A stretch of DNA of 10,076 nucleotides, taken from Chloroflexota bacterium (GTDB lineage Bacteria; Chloroflexota; Dehalococcoidia; Tepidiformales; Tepidiformaceae). Position 1 is the stretch's first letter. The number at the start of each line of letters is the position of its first letter. A program made the translations under genes and the position numbers. Positions 1 to 6,139 of the stretch are shown here, in pieces. Location of the stretch: assembly GCA_963169135.1 (NCBI GenBank), contig CAUJEQ010000161.1, positions 1 through 10,076 on the forward strand, in the 5' to 3' direction. Under the pieces are notes generated by a model, which was not told the origin of the DNA, did no database searches, and saw only the letters and a program-made list of their open reading frames with translations.

Positions 1-218
1 TGGGCTAGCGACTTGCGGCCCAGCTCGGTGACGGCCTTCGCGACGCGCTTCGCCTCCATGACCTCGTCGCCATCCAGCGTCGCTGAGGCGACGGCGACGT
101 CCGCGCCGGCTTCGGCGAGTCCGAGGGCGATTGCCCGTCCCGCCGGATTGCCAGTGCCGACGACCAGCGCGCGCTTCCCCTTCAGGTCGTAACCGGGTTT
201 GCGGTCCCACTCAGCCAC
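1..218 (-). CDS. SDR-like oxidoreductase, N-terminal part (runs off window)
   Basis: Partial gene of which only the first 72 codons are in the window. It starts with GTG at 218, preceded by GGAGG at 225-229 with a 6-nt spacer. The N-terminus has a Rossmann beta-alpha-beta start: a hydrophobic strand (ALVV), then TGNPAGRA at residues 22-29, then a helix and the strand DVAVAS. This matches the TGxxxGxG cofactor loop of short-chain dehydrogenases except that the last Gly is Ala. The catalytic Ser-Tyr-Lys residues would lie outside the window, so activity cannot be judged. Its start overlaps the stop of the upstream SDR gene by 8 nt (GTGGCTGA), implying one transcript and coupled translation. The two neighbours resemble each other around the cofactor loop and the following LAEAGAD segment, so they may be paralogues. 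SDR assignment is likely; the substrate is unknown. Confidence 0.8.
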   Translation of the reverse strand, partial: MAEWDRKPGYDLKGKRALVVGTGNPAGRAIALGLAEAGADVAVASATLDGDEVMEAKRVAKAVTELGRKSLA

Positions 219-1053
219 GGGACACCTCCGCTTGCTCGCTGACAACCCAGCCGGTCGGCGCGATGCCTCCGGCAAGGCCCCCGCCGTCGATGACGAACGC
301 CTCGCCCGTGACGTAGCTCGAAGCGTCGGAGCAGAGGAAGACCGCCAGCGGGCCGAGCTCCCATGCCTCTCCCAACCGGCGCGTGGTGATGAAGCGGCCG
401 CGCTGTTGGCGCATCCCCGCTTCCTGTTCATCGCGCGGCGGGCGCTGCGAGACATAGCCGGGCACGATGCAGTTGACGCGGATGTACTCGCCCACCACCT
501 GGGCGGCGAGGCTCTTGGTGAGCGAGATGACCCCGGCCTTGGCCGCGGCGTACCCGATCGACTGGGGCGACGAACGCAGAGCCGTCCCGCTGGCAACATT
601 GAGGATGACTCCTCCCTGGTCCTGCTTCAGGAACGTCCGCACTGCCGCGCGCGAGCAATAGAAGGTGCTGTGGAGATTCACCTCGATGGTGTCGTGCCAG
701 TCGGCGTCTTCGAGGTCGTGGATCCGGGCGCCCGCGCCGCGCGCGTCGCCGATGCCGGCGTTGTTCAGCATCACGTCGAGCCGGCCAAAGTGGGCGACGG
801 TCTTTTCGATGAGGGCGTCGCAGTCGGCCCGGGACTGGACATTGGTGGGGACGATGAGTGGATCGCGCCCGGACGCTGCTTTGATTTCGGCAGCGGCGGA
901 TTCGAGCTGGCTGACCGTGCGGCTGGCGATGCAGATGTCAGCACCGGCTTCGGCGAGCGAGATCGCCATCGCCTTGCCGAGGCCGCGGCTGCCACCAGTG
1001 ACGATGACCACCTTGCGCGGCGGGCCATCGAGGCGCAGTTTTTCGAGGACCAC
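211..1053 (-). CDS. Short-chain dehydrogenase/reductase (SDR family), 280 aa
   Basis: Classical SDR, an NAD(P)-dependent oxidoreductase of the cytosol. The cofactor loop TGGSRGLG is at residues 19-26 and NNAG at 97-100. The catalytic tetrad is visible as N126, S155, Y168 and K172 (YAAAK), with the usual 13-residue Ser-Tyr spacing. VPGY follows at 197-200 and a C-terminal DGG at 256-258. The frame stays open upstream to about 1137, but the chosen GTG at 1053 has GGGAGG six bases before it and puts the Rossmann fold at the normal distance from the N-terminus. The 280-aa length is slightly longer than the usual 250 because of a C-terminal tail. Gene order (uppP, this gene, second SDR) on one strand suggests an operon. 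The substrate cannot be read from the sequence; 3-oxoacyl-ACP reductase-like or sugar/steroid dehydrogenase roles are equally possible. Confidence 0.93.
   Translation of the reverse strand: MVLEKLRLDGPPRKVVIVTGGSRGLGKAMAISLAEAGADICIASRTVSQLESAAAEIKAASGRDPLIVPTNVQSRADCDALIEKTVAHFGRLDVMLNNAGIGDARGAGARIHDLEDADWHDTIEVNLHSTFYCSRAAVRTFLKQDQGGVILNVASGTALRSSPQSIGYAAAKAGVISLTKSLAAQVVGEYIRVNCIVPGYVSQRPPRDEQEAGMRQQRGRFITTRRLGEAWELGPLAVFLCSDASSYVTGEAFVIDGGGLAGGIAPTGWVVSEQAEVSRG
225..229 (-). promoter_or_regulatory. Ribosome binding site of the partial SDR-like gene
   Basis: GGAGG on the minus strand, 6 nt before the GTG at 218. It lies inside the 3' end of the preceding SDR gene and supports the GTG start and the 8-nt overlap. 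Confidence 0.65.
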
Positions 1054-1059
1054 GGGGTA

Positions 1060-1065
1060 CCTCCC
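1060..1065 (-). promoter_or_regulatory. Strong Shine-Dalgarno (GGGAGG) deciding the SDR start
   Basis: GGGAGG on the minus strand, six bases upstream of the GTG at 1053. It favours this start over the longer open frame that would add 28 residues before the first Rossmann strand. Confidence 0.7.
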
Positions 1066-1096
1066 GGGGGATTGGTTGCGGTTGCCATCATACGGG

Positions 1097-1108
1097 CACC
1101 GGCCGGTG
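1097..1108. repeat. 12-bp perfect palindrome after uppP
   Basis: The sequence caccggccggtg equals its own reverse complement. It sits in the 61-bp gap between the uppP stop and the downstream SDR start, 6 bp beyond the stop. It has no spacer loop and no T-run, so it is not a convincing terminator. It could be a dimeric-protein site or chance in GC-rich DNA. Confidence 0.3.
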
Positions 1109-1114
1109 GCCCGC

Positions 1115-1936
1115 TCAGCCGATGCGGAAGGCGCCAATGACCAGGGTCAGGGCCGCGACGGCGAACCGGTAAAGGACAAACGGCAACAACGTGCGAGTCC
1201 GCAGGTACCGCAAGAGGAAGTGGATCACCGCGAAACCCACGGCCGCTGAGCAAACGAACCCTATGCCCAGTTCGAGGCCCTCTCGGCCTGAGAGTCCGGT
1301 GAGGTCCTTCGCGGTCAGCGCCGCCGCGCCCACGAACGCGGGCGTACCCAGCAGGAATGCGAACCGCGCGGCGTCGTCCCGGCGAATGTCGCGGAACAGG
1401 CCGGCGCAGAGCGTGGCCCCCGAACGGGAGACGCCCGGAATGAGCGCCGCCGCCTGTGCAAGGCCGATAAAGGTCGCGTCCACCAGACCGATCGAGCCCA
1501 TGGTGCGCCGGTTGCGCGTCCGTCGGTCGGCTACCAGCATGACCACACCGAACGTCGCGAGCGTGATGGCCACCACCCACGGCTGGCGGACGTTGTCCTC
1601 GATCCAGTCGTTGAAGAGCAGTCCGACGGTGGCGGCCGGGATGGAACCGAACGCGATCAGCCACAGGAGGCGGCTGTCCTGGGCATGCTGGGAGAATCTG
1701 AACTGATGACGGCTGAAGTCCCGGAGGCCCGTCCCGAACATCCGCACCCAGTCGCGCCAGAAGTAGGCCAGCAACACCAGGAGCGTGCCGCAGTGCAGCC
1801 CGACATCGAACGCGAGGCCCTGGTCCTCCCAGCGAAACAGCGACGGGACGAGGATCAGGTGGCCGGAAGATGAGATAGGAAGGAACTCGGCGAGGCCCTG
1901 GACGATACCGAGGATTGCCGCGCGCAGGAAGTCCAT
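1115..1936 (-). CDS. uppP: Undecaprenyl-diphosphatase (UppP/BacA)
   Basis: Integral membrane phosphatase that converts undecaprenyl diphosphate to undecaprenyl phosphate, recycling the lipid carrier for peptidoglycan and other wall polymers; overexpression of the family gives bacitracin resistance. The 273-aa length is typical. Near the N-terminus is QGLAEFLPISSSGHL (residues 13-27), the family's (E/Q)xxxE motif with E17 and the conserved H26. A second signature, PGVSRSG, is at 167-173 with R171 as the expected phosphate-binding Arg. Several hydrophobic helices are evident, for example 49-60, 91-108, 121-137 and 193-209. The ATG start at 1936 has only a weak Shine-Dalgarno, but the N-terminal motif is at the correct distance. 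It lies 78 bp after the ABM gene and 61 bp before the SDR gene on the same strand, so co-transcription is possible. Confidence 0.97.
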   Translation of the reverse strand: MDFLRAAILGIVQGLAEFLPISSSGHLILVPSLFRWEDQGLAFDVGLHCGTLLVLLAYFWRDWVRMFGTGLRDFSRHQFRFSQHAQDSRLLWLIAFGSIPAATVGLLFNDWIEDNVRQPWVVAITLATFGVVMLVADRRTRNRRTMGSIGLVDATFIGLAQAAALIPGVSRSGATLCAGLFRDIRRDDAARFAFLLGTPAFVGAAALTAKDLTGLSGREGLELGIGFVCSAAVGFAVIHFLLRYLRTRTLLPFVLYRFAVAALTLVIGAFRIG

Positions 1937-1978
1937 GTACCGGTCAAGTTGTGGCGGGGGCCCGGTATGGGCAACCGC

Positions 1979-2002
1979 GGCCGCGGCAGATTCACCGCGG
2001 CC
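1979..2002 (-). terminator. Possible stem-loop between ABM gene and uppP (weak)
   Basis: An 8-bp perfect GC stem (ggccgcgg / ccgcggcc) encloses an 8-nt loop (cagattca) in the 78-bp gap. A smaller 5-bp stem (ccacg/cgtgg) adjoins at 2001-2013. No T-run follows on the minus strand, so a classical Rho-independent terminator is not shown; it may only attenuate or stabilise transcript ends. Confidence 0.3.
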
Positions 2003-2014
2003 ACGGAGCGTGGC

Positions 2015-2317
2015 TTAGCCGACGCCGGCGATACTGGTGTAGCGCTCGATGACAGGGCGCCCTGCCAGGAGTCCGGCCAGTGAGGCTCCCATGGCCTTCA
2101 TGTGGTCGGTCTGGCTATGGGCGGCAAACGCCTCGGCGTCCGCGTACTGCTCGTAGAACATGAACAGCGTCGGGTCCGTGTCGGAGGTGTGAAGGGAGTA
2201 GGTAGGGACCTTGCCAGCCTCGTGCTTCTTGACGTTCCCCACCATTTCGGTGAGGACGTCGCGCAACTGGTCTTCCTTGCCGGCGACTGCCTGCAACTTT
2301 GCTACCACGGTGATCAT
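2015..2317 (-). CDS. ABM-fold monooxygenase/YgiN-like protein, 100 aa
   Basis: Small protein of the antibiotic biosynthesis monooxygenase (ABM) fold, a dimeric alpha-beta barrel. Family members include quinol monooxygenase YgiN and autoinducer-2-processing LsrG; many are uncharacterised. Visible features are an N-terminal strand MITVVAKLQA, then GKEDQLRDVLTEMV, then a strand around residues 39-44, then LFMFYEQYADAEAFAAH and a C-terminal RYTSIAG. This is the expected order (strand, helix, strand, FYEQY..., helix, strand) and length. The frame is open for 37 residues upstream, but the ATG at 2317 begins exactly at the first strand and has a GGAG upstream. It heads the minus-strand cluster and faces the methyltransferase gene across a 91-bp divergent region. 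The substrate is unknown. Confidence 0.9.
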   Translation of the reverse strand: MITVVAKLQAVAGKEDQLRDVLTEMVGNVKKHEAGKVPTYSLHTSDTDPTLFMFYEQYADAEAFAAHSQTDHMKAMGASLAGLLAGRPVIERYTSIAGVG

Positions 2318-2347
2318 GCTGGTTGCTCCAGGGAGTGATGTGGCGGA

Positions 2348-2353
2348 ATTGTA
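2348..2353 (-). promoter_or_regulatory. Possible -10 box (TACAAT) for the ABM gene
   Basis: TACAAT matches the sigma-70-type TATAAT at 5 of 6 bases and stands out in GC-rich sequence. It would place transcription start roughly 24 nt before the ABM ATG. The 17-bp upstream position has only a poor -35 match (cgcacg), so the call rests on the -10 and the divergent location. The rest of the 2318-2408 gap shows no clear plus-strand promoter. Confidence 0.4.
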
Positions 2354-2408
2354 CGCGAGGGATGCGAGGGCGTGCGCATCGATGCCGGGGCCGATACCAT
2401 CCGGAACG

Positions 2409-3092
2409 ATGCTGAAGCGCATTCCCACCGGCCGGGCCCTTGAGTTGATACGGCGCGCAAGGCAGTTGCCGCAGAGCGACCCGGAAATGGCTTATCCCCG
2501 CTGGTACCTGCATCGTTGGCACTTCTTGCCAGAGGGGTACCTCTCGCGGCGGGGTGCAGCCGGTTACGAGCAAGTCATCCGGAACCTGTACAACGCCGGT
2601 CAGGAAGACGCTCTTGTACGCAAGTTGGTTCGGCGCGTACGTGCCGCGCGGCCCGCGTCGGTGGTGGAATTGGGCTGCGGCCCGGGCAGGCTCCTCACCG
2701 CGCTGGCGGACGCCGAGGCCGCGCCCGAGATCGTCGGCCTGGATCTGAGCCCCTACATGCTGGAGCGCGCCCGGGCGCGCCTGCAGCGGCGGCCAGCGCT
2801 CCTCCTCCATGCCGACGCACTCGCCGTCCCGGCGCAGGAGGCATCATTCGACGTGGCTGTGGCGGCGCATTATGTCGGGCATCTCCCGGGCGAACTCCGG
2901 GTGCCGGCCGTGGGTGAGATCGCGCGCCTCGTACGCCCCGGTGGGCGGGTCATCATCGCGGACCACTCGTGGCATCCGTGGCCGCCCATTCCCCAGTTGG
3001 TGTTGCGAGAGGCCTCATGGCACGCTTCGCGTATCATCCGCCTCCAGGTGTTCGAGCGGGTCAACCTCATGTGCGCGGAGGCCACGGCATGA
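2409..3092 (+). CDS. Class I SAM-dependent methyltransferase, 227 aa
   Basis: Cytosolic methyltransferase with the Rossmann-like class I fold. Motif I, VVELGCGPGRLL, is at residues 85-96 and binds S-adenosylmethionine. The acidic residue of motif II is D112 in LDLS, followed by HADALAVP (134-141), the SFDVAVAAH strand (146-154), and LVRPGGRVIIAD (174-185). This is the Methyltransf_11/25 pattern of UbiE-like small-molecule methyltransferases; the acceptor is not identifiable. The ATG at 2409 is preferred because it precedes a basic helix, but its ribosome site is weak. An in-frame ATG at 2382 with gaggg 11 nt upstream is an alternative that would add nine residues. The stop overlaps the next start as ATGA, so this and the DinB-like gene are almost certainly co-expressed. 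Confidence 0.9.
   Translation: MLKRIPTGRALELIRRARQLPQSDPEMAYPRWYLHRWHFLPEGYLSRRGAAGYEQVIRNLYNAGQEDALVRKLVRRVRAARPASVVELGCGPGRLLTALADAEAAPEIVGLDLSPYMLERARARLQRRPALLLHADALAVPAQEASFDVAVAAHYVGHLPGELRVPAVGEIARLVRPGGRVIIADHSWHPWPPIPQLVLREASWHASRIIRLQVFERVNLMCAEATA
3077..3081 (+). promoter_or_regulatory. Ribosome binding site of the DinB-like gene
   Basis: GGAGG with a 7-nt spacer to the ATG at 3089. It fixes the start within a longer open frame that begins at 2969 and overlaps the methyltransferase. Confidence 0.65.
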
Positions 3093-3598
3093 CCAACCCA
3101 CAGGCAGCGGAGTTCGAGCGCATTCGCGGGTACCTGCAGCAGCAGGCTGCGGAGAAGACCATCGCTGAGCTCTTCGAACGCGTGAAGGAAGGCATGGCCG
3201 AGTTGATCGAGTCCGCCCGGTCTATCCCCCTGGCGGTCATCGCCTCGAATCCGCCCGGCGACGACTGGTCGCCCATGGACTGCCTGAAGCACGCAGTGCA
3301 GTCGAATGAGCAGGTAGCGCAGGACGTGCTGCACGTCGCGCTGACGGGCGAACGGCCCGGCCAACCCGAGCCCGAACTGGCAGCTGACCGGGAGGCGCTC
3401 ATTGCGGCCCAGGAGGCGTCGCTGGAGTCGCTCTGGGCGCATGTCAGTGAAGCGGACCCTCAGTCGAACCTCCACGTCACCTGGCCGCATCCGTTCTTCG
3501 GCGAGTTGAACTGGCGGGAGTGGCTGATTTTCCTTCGCATCCACGCGAAGGACCATTCGCGCCAGTTGAACGCCATGCGCGAGGCGCTCGGTGGCTGA
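3089..3598 (+). CDS. DinB-like (YfiT/DinB four-helix metal-binding) protein, 169 aa
   Basis: All-helical protein of the DinB/YfiT superfamily. Bacterial members are metal-dependent four-helix bundles; some are thiol transferases and many have no known function despite the damage-inducible name. The expected His triad is present: H68 in WSPMDCLKHAVQSN and H152/H156 in the C-terminal IHAKDHSRQL. The family-typical HPFFGELNWREW segment is at 134-145. The first 45 residues form a charged helix. The start overlaps the methyltransferase stop by 4 nt (ATGA) and its own stop is overlapped 8 nt by the metallophosphoesterase start, so it is the middle cistron of a coupled three-gene operon. No SOS-type operator is visible upstream of the operon. 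Confidence 0.88.
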   Translation: MTNPQAAEFERIRGYLQQQAAEKTIAELFERVKEGMAELIESARSIPLAVIASNPPGDDWSPMDCLKHAVQSNEQVAQDVLHVALTGERPGQPEPELAADREALIAAQEASLESLWAHVSEADPQSNLHVTWPHPFFGELNWREWLIFLRIHAKDHSRQLNAMREALGG

Positions 3599-4373
3599 AG
3601 CGCGCCCGCTGCGCATCGTCCACACCTCCGACGTGCACCTCGGCGCCTACACCGGTAGCGGTGACGGGAAGTGGGCCGAACGCCGGACGCTGATGGAAGA
3701 CACTTTCCGGCGCGTCATCGAGCTGGCCAACGGCGTGGGGGCGGATGCCCTCGTCATCGCCGGCGACTTCTTCGACAACGACCGCGTGCCCGAAGAAACG
3801 GTCGTCTTCGCCGCGACCGAGATAGGGAGGTTCGAAGGGCAGACGTTCCTGCTGCCCGGAAACCACGACCCGATGGACCCGGGCAGCATCTATTGGCGGC
3901 ACGACATGGAGGCGATCGCGAAGCGCCTGACCATCGTCCGTGAACACAAAGGCGAACTGATCGAGCCGGAGGGACTGGACGCCGTCTTCTGGGGACGCGG
4001 CTACCTCGATAGCGACTGGCACTTCAAGCCGCTCGAAGGGATCCCGGAACGCATCGACGGACGCTGGCATATCGCGCTGGCTCACGGGCACTTCATCCCG
4101 GAGGGCGCCGAATCGCACCGGTCGCTCCCGATCCGCGAGGCGGAGATCGCCTCGGCGGCGGGCCACTGGGATTACATGGCCTTCGGCCACTGGGAACCGC
4201 ACGCCGACGTGAGCCGCGGGGGGGTGACCGCGATCTACTCGGGCGCGCCAATGCCGCTGAGCGACGCGAACCGCCGGGCGGGTATGGCCGCGGTAGTTGA
4301 CTTCGACGACGACGGTGTGCGCTGGCGGATGCACCGCGTGGACCAACGGACCGCGGGCGACGCCGCAAAGTAG
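3591..4373 (+). CDS. Calcineurin-like metallophosphoesterase, 260 aa
   Basis: Dinuclear-metal phosphoesterase. All signature motifs of the calcineurin-like fold are visible: DVH at 14-16 (D14, H16), GDFFDN at 58-63 (D59), GNHD at 90-93 (N91, H92), AHGH at 164-167 (H165, H167), and GHWEPH at 199-204 (H200). The order and spacing resemble the SbcD/Mre11 and YfcE-like group more than the UDP-sugar hydrolases. There is no signal peptide and no C-terminal capping domain, so a cytosolic hydrolase of a phosphodiester or nucleotide is likely; the true substrate is unknown. The GTG start overlaps the preceding DinB-like stop within GTGGCTGA and has GAGG 7 nt upstream. No partner ATPase (SbcC/Rad50) is adjacent, which argues against an assigned SbcD role. 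Confidence 0.92.
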   Translation: MAEARPLRIVHTSDVHLGAYTGSGDGKWAERRTLMEDTFRRVIELANGVGADALVIAGDFFDNDRVPEETVVFAATEIGRFEGQTFLLPGNHDPMDPGSIYWRHDMEAIAKRLTIVREHKGELIEPEGLDAVFWGRGYLDSDWHFKPLEGIPERIDGRWHIALAHGHFIPEGAESHRSLPIREAEIASAAGHWDYMAFGHWEPHADVSRGGVTAIYSGAPMPLSDANRRAGMAAVVDFDDDGVRWRMHRVDQRTAGDAAK

Positions 4374-4382
4374 TCTGCGGCG

Positions 4383-4410
4383 TTTCCCGCAACGGGGTGC
4401 ATGCTAAAGT
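4383..4410 (+). promoter_or_regulatory. Weak candidate promoter for the tRNA
   Basis: A short AT-rich patch immediately before the tRNA contains TAAAGT (4405-4410) as a possible -10, with TTTCCC (4383-4388) 16 bp upstream as a poor -35. The tRNA would begin about 5 nt after the predicted start. Matches are modest, so this is only a suggestion. Confidence 0.25.
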
Positions 4411-4421
4411 TAAAGATCCGT

Positions 4422-4498
4422 GGCAGGGTAGCTCAGCTGGTCAGAGCGCACGACTCATAATCGTGAGGTCGGGAGTTCAAGTCTCCCCCCTGCTACCA
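4422..4498 (+). tRNA. tRNA with CAU anticodon (elongator Met; Ile2 not excluded)
   Basis: A complete 77-nt cloverleaf with CCA encoded. The acceptor stem pairs ggcaggg (4422-4428) with ccctgct (4488-4494); the first pair is G-U. The D stem is gctc/gagc (4431-4434, 4444-4447). The anticodon stem is cacga/tcgtg with loop ctcataa, giving CAT at 4456-4458. The T stem is gggag/ctccc with loop ttcaagt. The anticodon stem lacks the three G-C pairs of initiator tRNA, so this is an elongator Met-type or lysidine-modified Ile2 tRNA; the sequence alone does not decide with certainty. Its 3' end directly abuts the integrase remnant, the normal position for a tRNA-embedded attachment site. Confidence 0.96.
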
Positions 4499-4525
4499 GG
4501 TTTCTGAATCCATCCATCAGGTTGT

Positions 4526-5025
4526 TCAGAAGATCATCGGAGCCTTGTCAGGTTCCGTGACGACCATTTGACGACCATTTCTGGTTATGGTTGCTTCCAT
4601 CTCGTCCGCTCCGTCTGCCGCAGTCGGGTTGATCCGAGCACCGAACAACGCCTGATCGACCCGGCTGGCTCGCTCTTGCTTGGCGCGAGTGGGGTGCACA
4701 TAGCGCATCGTCGTTTGGATGCTCCCGTGTCGGAGCGCATCGCGTATTTCCGACAGTGGCTCGTTCTGGTCACCGAGGAGCGAGCCATAGCCATGCCGCA
4801 GATCGTGAAAACGAATCCGGGGTAACCCGGCCGAGACGAGGTGGCGTGCGAGCGCCTTCGCGAAGCTCGACTGGTGAAGGGGAAGGCCGTTCGCGCTGGT
4901 GAACACAAGGGATTGCTCCGTCCACTCCGTCGAAATCCCTGATTGACCCTTCCACTCGGTCTGCCGCTCGCGATGCTCTTTCAACGCCTCGACACAAGAA
5001 ACGGGGAGAACAATCTGGTCAGCAC
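4526..5025 (-). pseudogene. Tyrosine recombinase (phage/ICE integrase), C-terminal catalytic remnant
   Basis: C-terminal half of a site-specific tyrosine recombinase. An open frame of 169 codons (start 5035) includes box II, HDLRH, with H77 and R80, then LRHGSIQTTMRYVHP with H103 and the nucleophile Y112. The SAM-like core-binding domain and the first catalytic Arg are missing, so it should not recombine DNA. A full integrase is about 350-450 aa. Translation from the GTG at 5035 would begin in the terminus of the neighbouring IS, so the first few residues are not native. The gene points toward the tRNA and ends 27 bp from it, the classical arrangement of an integrase beside its attachment site. 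An 11-bp tandem duplication near the 3' end appears to have shifted the native C-terminus. IS630 insertion marks its upstream boundary. Confidence 0.88.
4559..4580. repeat. Tandem 11-bp repeat (gacgaccattt x2)
   Basis: Two perfect, adjacent copies at 4559-4569 and 4570-4580, inside the integrase 3' end and about 60 bp from the tRNA. The unit is not a multiple of three, so it shifts the integrase frame. It may be a simple duplication or a pair of integrase arm-type binding sites. Confidence 0.9.
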
Positions 5026-5027
5026 TA

Positions 5028-6137
5028 GTACTCACTCACGAAAGTCCGCGATCGATCGCCGAGGGTGGGAGGAACGGACGGCTGTGGCCTTCCAATTGAA
5101 CGGACGAGCGTTGCGGTTGTAGGCACTGATAAAGGCGTCGATGCGCGCGCGCTCTTCCCGGGGAGACTGGAAGCTCGAGTGTTTGAGCGCCTGGCGTTCG
5201 AGGATGCTGAACCAGACTTCGACCTGGTTGAGCCAGCTGGCATGGGTTGGTGTGAAGTGGAAATGGACGTTGGGATGGCGGGCGAGCCAGGCGTCATGCT
5301 TCGGCTTGTGGGTGCTCAGGTTGTCAAGGATGACGTGGATCTCCTGGTCCGGATAGTCGGCAACAACCTCGTTCATGAACGACAAGAACTCTTCGCGGCG
5401 CCGGCGCTGGGTATGCATCCCGCTGACCGTCCCCGTCAGGACATTGAGCGCGGCAAAGGGGGTTGTCGTCCCGTGGCGCTTGTACTCGTGGCTCACCTCG
5501 CGCACCGCCCTGCCGTTGGGTAGCTTGAGCTGGGCCCCTCCAACGCCTGGACATGGGGCTACTCGCCCACCGAAAGGACGACGGCGTTCTCCGGTGGGTC
5601 CAGGTAGAGGCCCACGATCTCCGCCGCCTTCGGCGCGAACTCGGGATCGTTGCTGAGACACCAACTTCGCCGCCGTTGCAGCTGGATGCCGTGCTTCTGG
5701 AGGATCGCCCAAACCTGGTGCGCGGGAATATCGCCCAGGGCGCTTGCCAAGAGGCGTCCGTTCCAGACGCTGAACCCCACCGGTGGGGCTTCGTCCAGCT
5801 TCGCCAGGACCCGCTGTTCTGCTTCTGGCCCGTATGTCCGCGGTCTTCCTGGCCGCGGTTCATCCTGGAGTCCGGCAAGGCCTTGCGCTGCAAAACGCAC
5901 CCGCCAGGTGCTGACCGTCGTCAGCCGGACCCGTTCACGAGCGGCAATGCTTGTCGAACCTTCTCGTCCTGCGGCCGCGAGGATCACGCGCGCCCGAAAG
6001 GACCGGCGCTGCTCTGTCGTGGGCGTGCGTGCCCAGCGCTCTAACTGCTCGCGCTCATCTGGCTCAAGGACGATCGGCGTGGCTGCTACCATGCAGCCAT
6101 CATCCTACATCCCTTGTTTACTTTCTTGACTAAGTAC
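5028..6137 (-). mobile_element. IS630-family insertion sequence, decayed (about 1.1 kb)
   Basis: The ends carry imperfect 18-bp terminal inverted repeats: gtactcactcacgaaagt at 5028-5045 against actttcttgactaagtac at 6120-6137, matching at 15 of 18 positions. TA flanks both ends (5026-5027 and 6138-6139), the expected IS630/Tc1-mariner target duplication; the wider flank is CTAG on both sides. The single transposase gene fills the element and is broken. The element sits at the upstream edge of the integrase remnant. The ends may still be usable by a transposase supplied elsewhere. Confidence 0.92.
5032..6092 (-). pseudogene. IS630-family transposase, inactivated (D-to-G, nonsense, frameshift)
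   Basis: DDE transposase of the IS630/Tc1-mariner superfamily. The N-terminal part (start 6092) has a helix-turn-helix region (TSIAARERVRLTTVSTWR) and a GRPRTY linker, and runs to a TAG at 5559-5561. The rest lies in another frame from about 5537 to the stop at 5032: SHEYKRHGTTTPFAALNV, then VILDN with the second catalytic Asp, then THASWLNQVEVWF with the catalytic Glu. IS630 relatives read VDEKP at the first catalytic Asp. Here the codons are GTG GGC GAG TAG CCC, so Asp is replaced by Gly and Lys by stop. The expected ERAQGxLKLPNGRA downstream is reached only after a frame change near 5537, consistent with loss of about 7 nt. Three separate lesions make it inactive. The stop falls within the element's terminal repeat. 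Confidence 0.93.
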
Positions 6138-6139
6138 TA

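Noticed and set aside
199..1140. 313-codon plus-strand open frame opposite the SDR gene
   Set aside because: It is the antisense shadow of a clear SDR with a full catalytic tetrad; the product is low-complexity and typical of GC-rich antisense frames.
771..1664. 297-codon minus-strand frame spanning uppP and the SDR 5' end
   Set aside because: Out of frame with both well-supported genes; the Arg/Pro/Ser-rich product has no recognisable domain.
1979..2002. Stem-loop as a firm Rho-independent terminator after the ABM gene
   Set aside because: The GC stem is good but no T-run follows on the minus strand, so it is listed only as a weak feature.
3477..4346. 289-codon minus-strand frame opposite the metallophosphoesterase
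   Set aside because: Antisense to a gene with all calcineurin-like motifs; no independent coding evidence.
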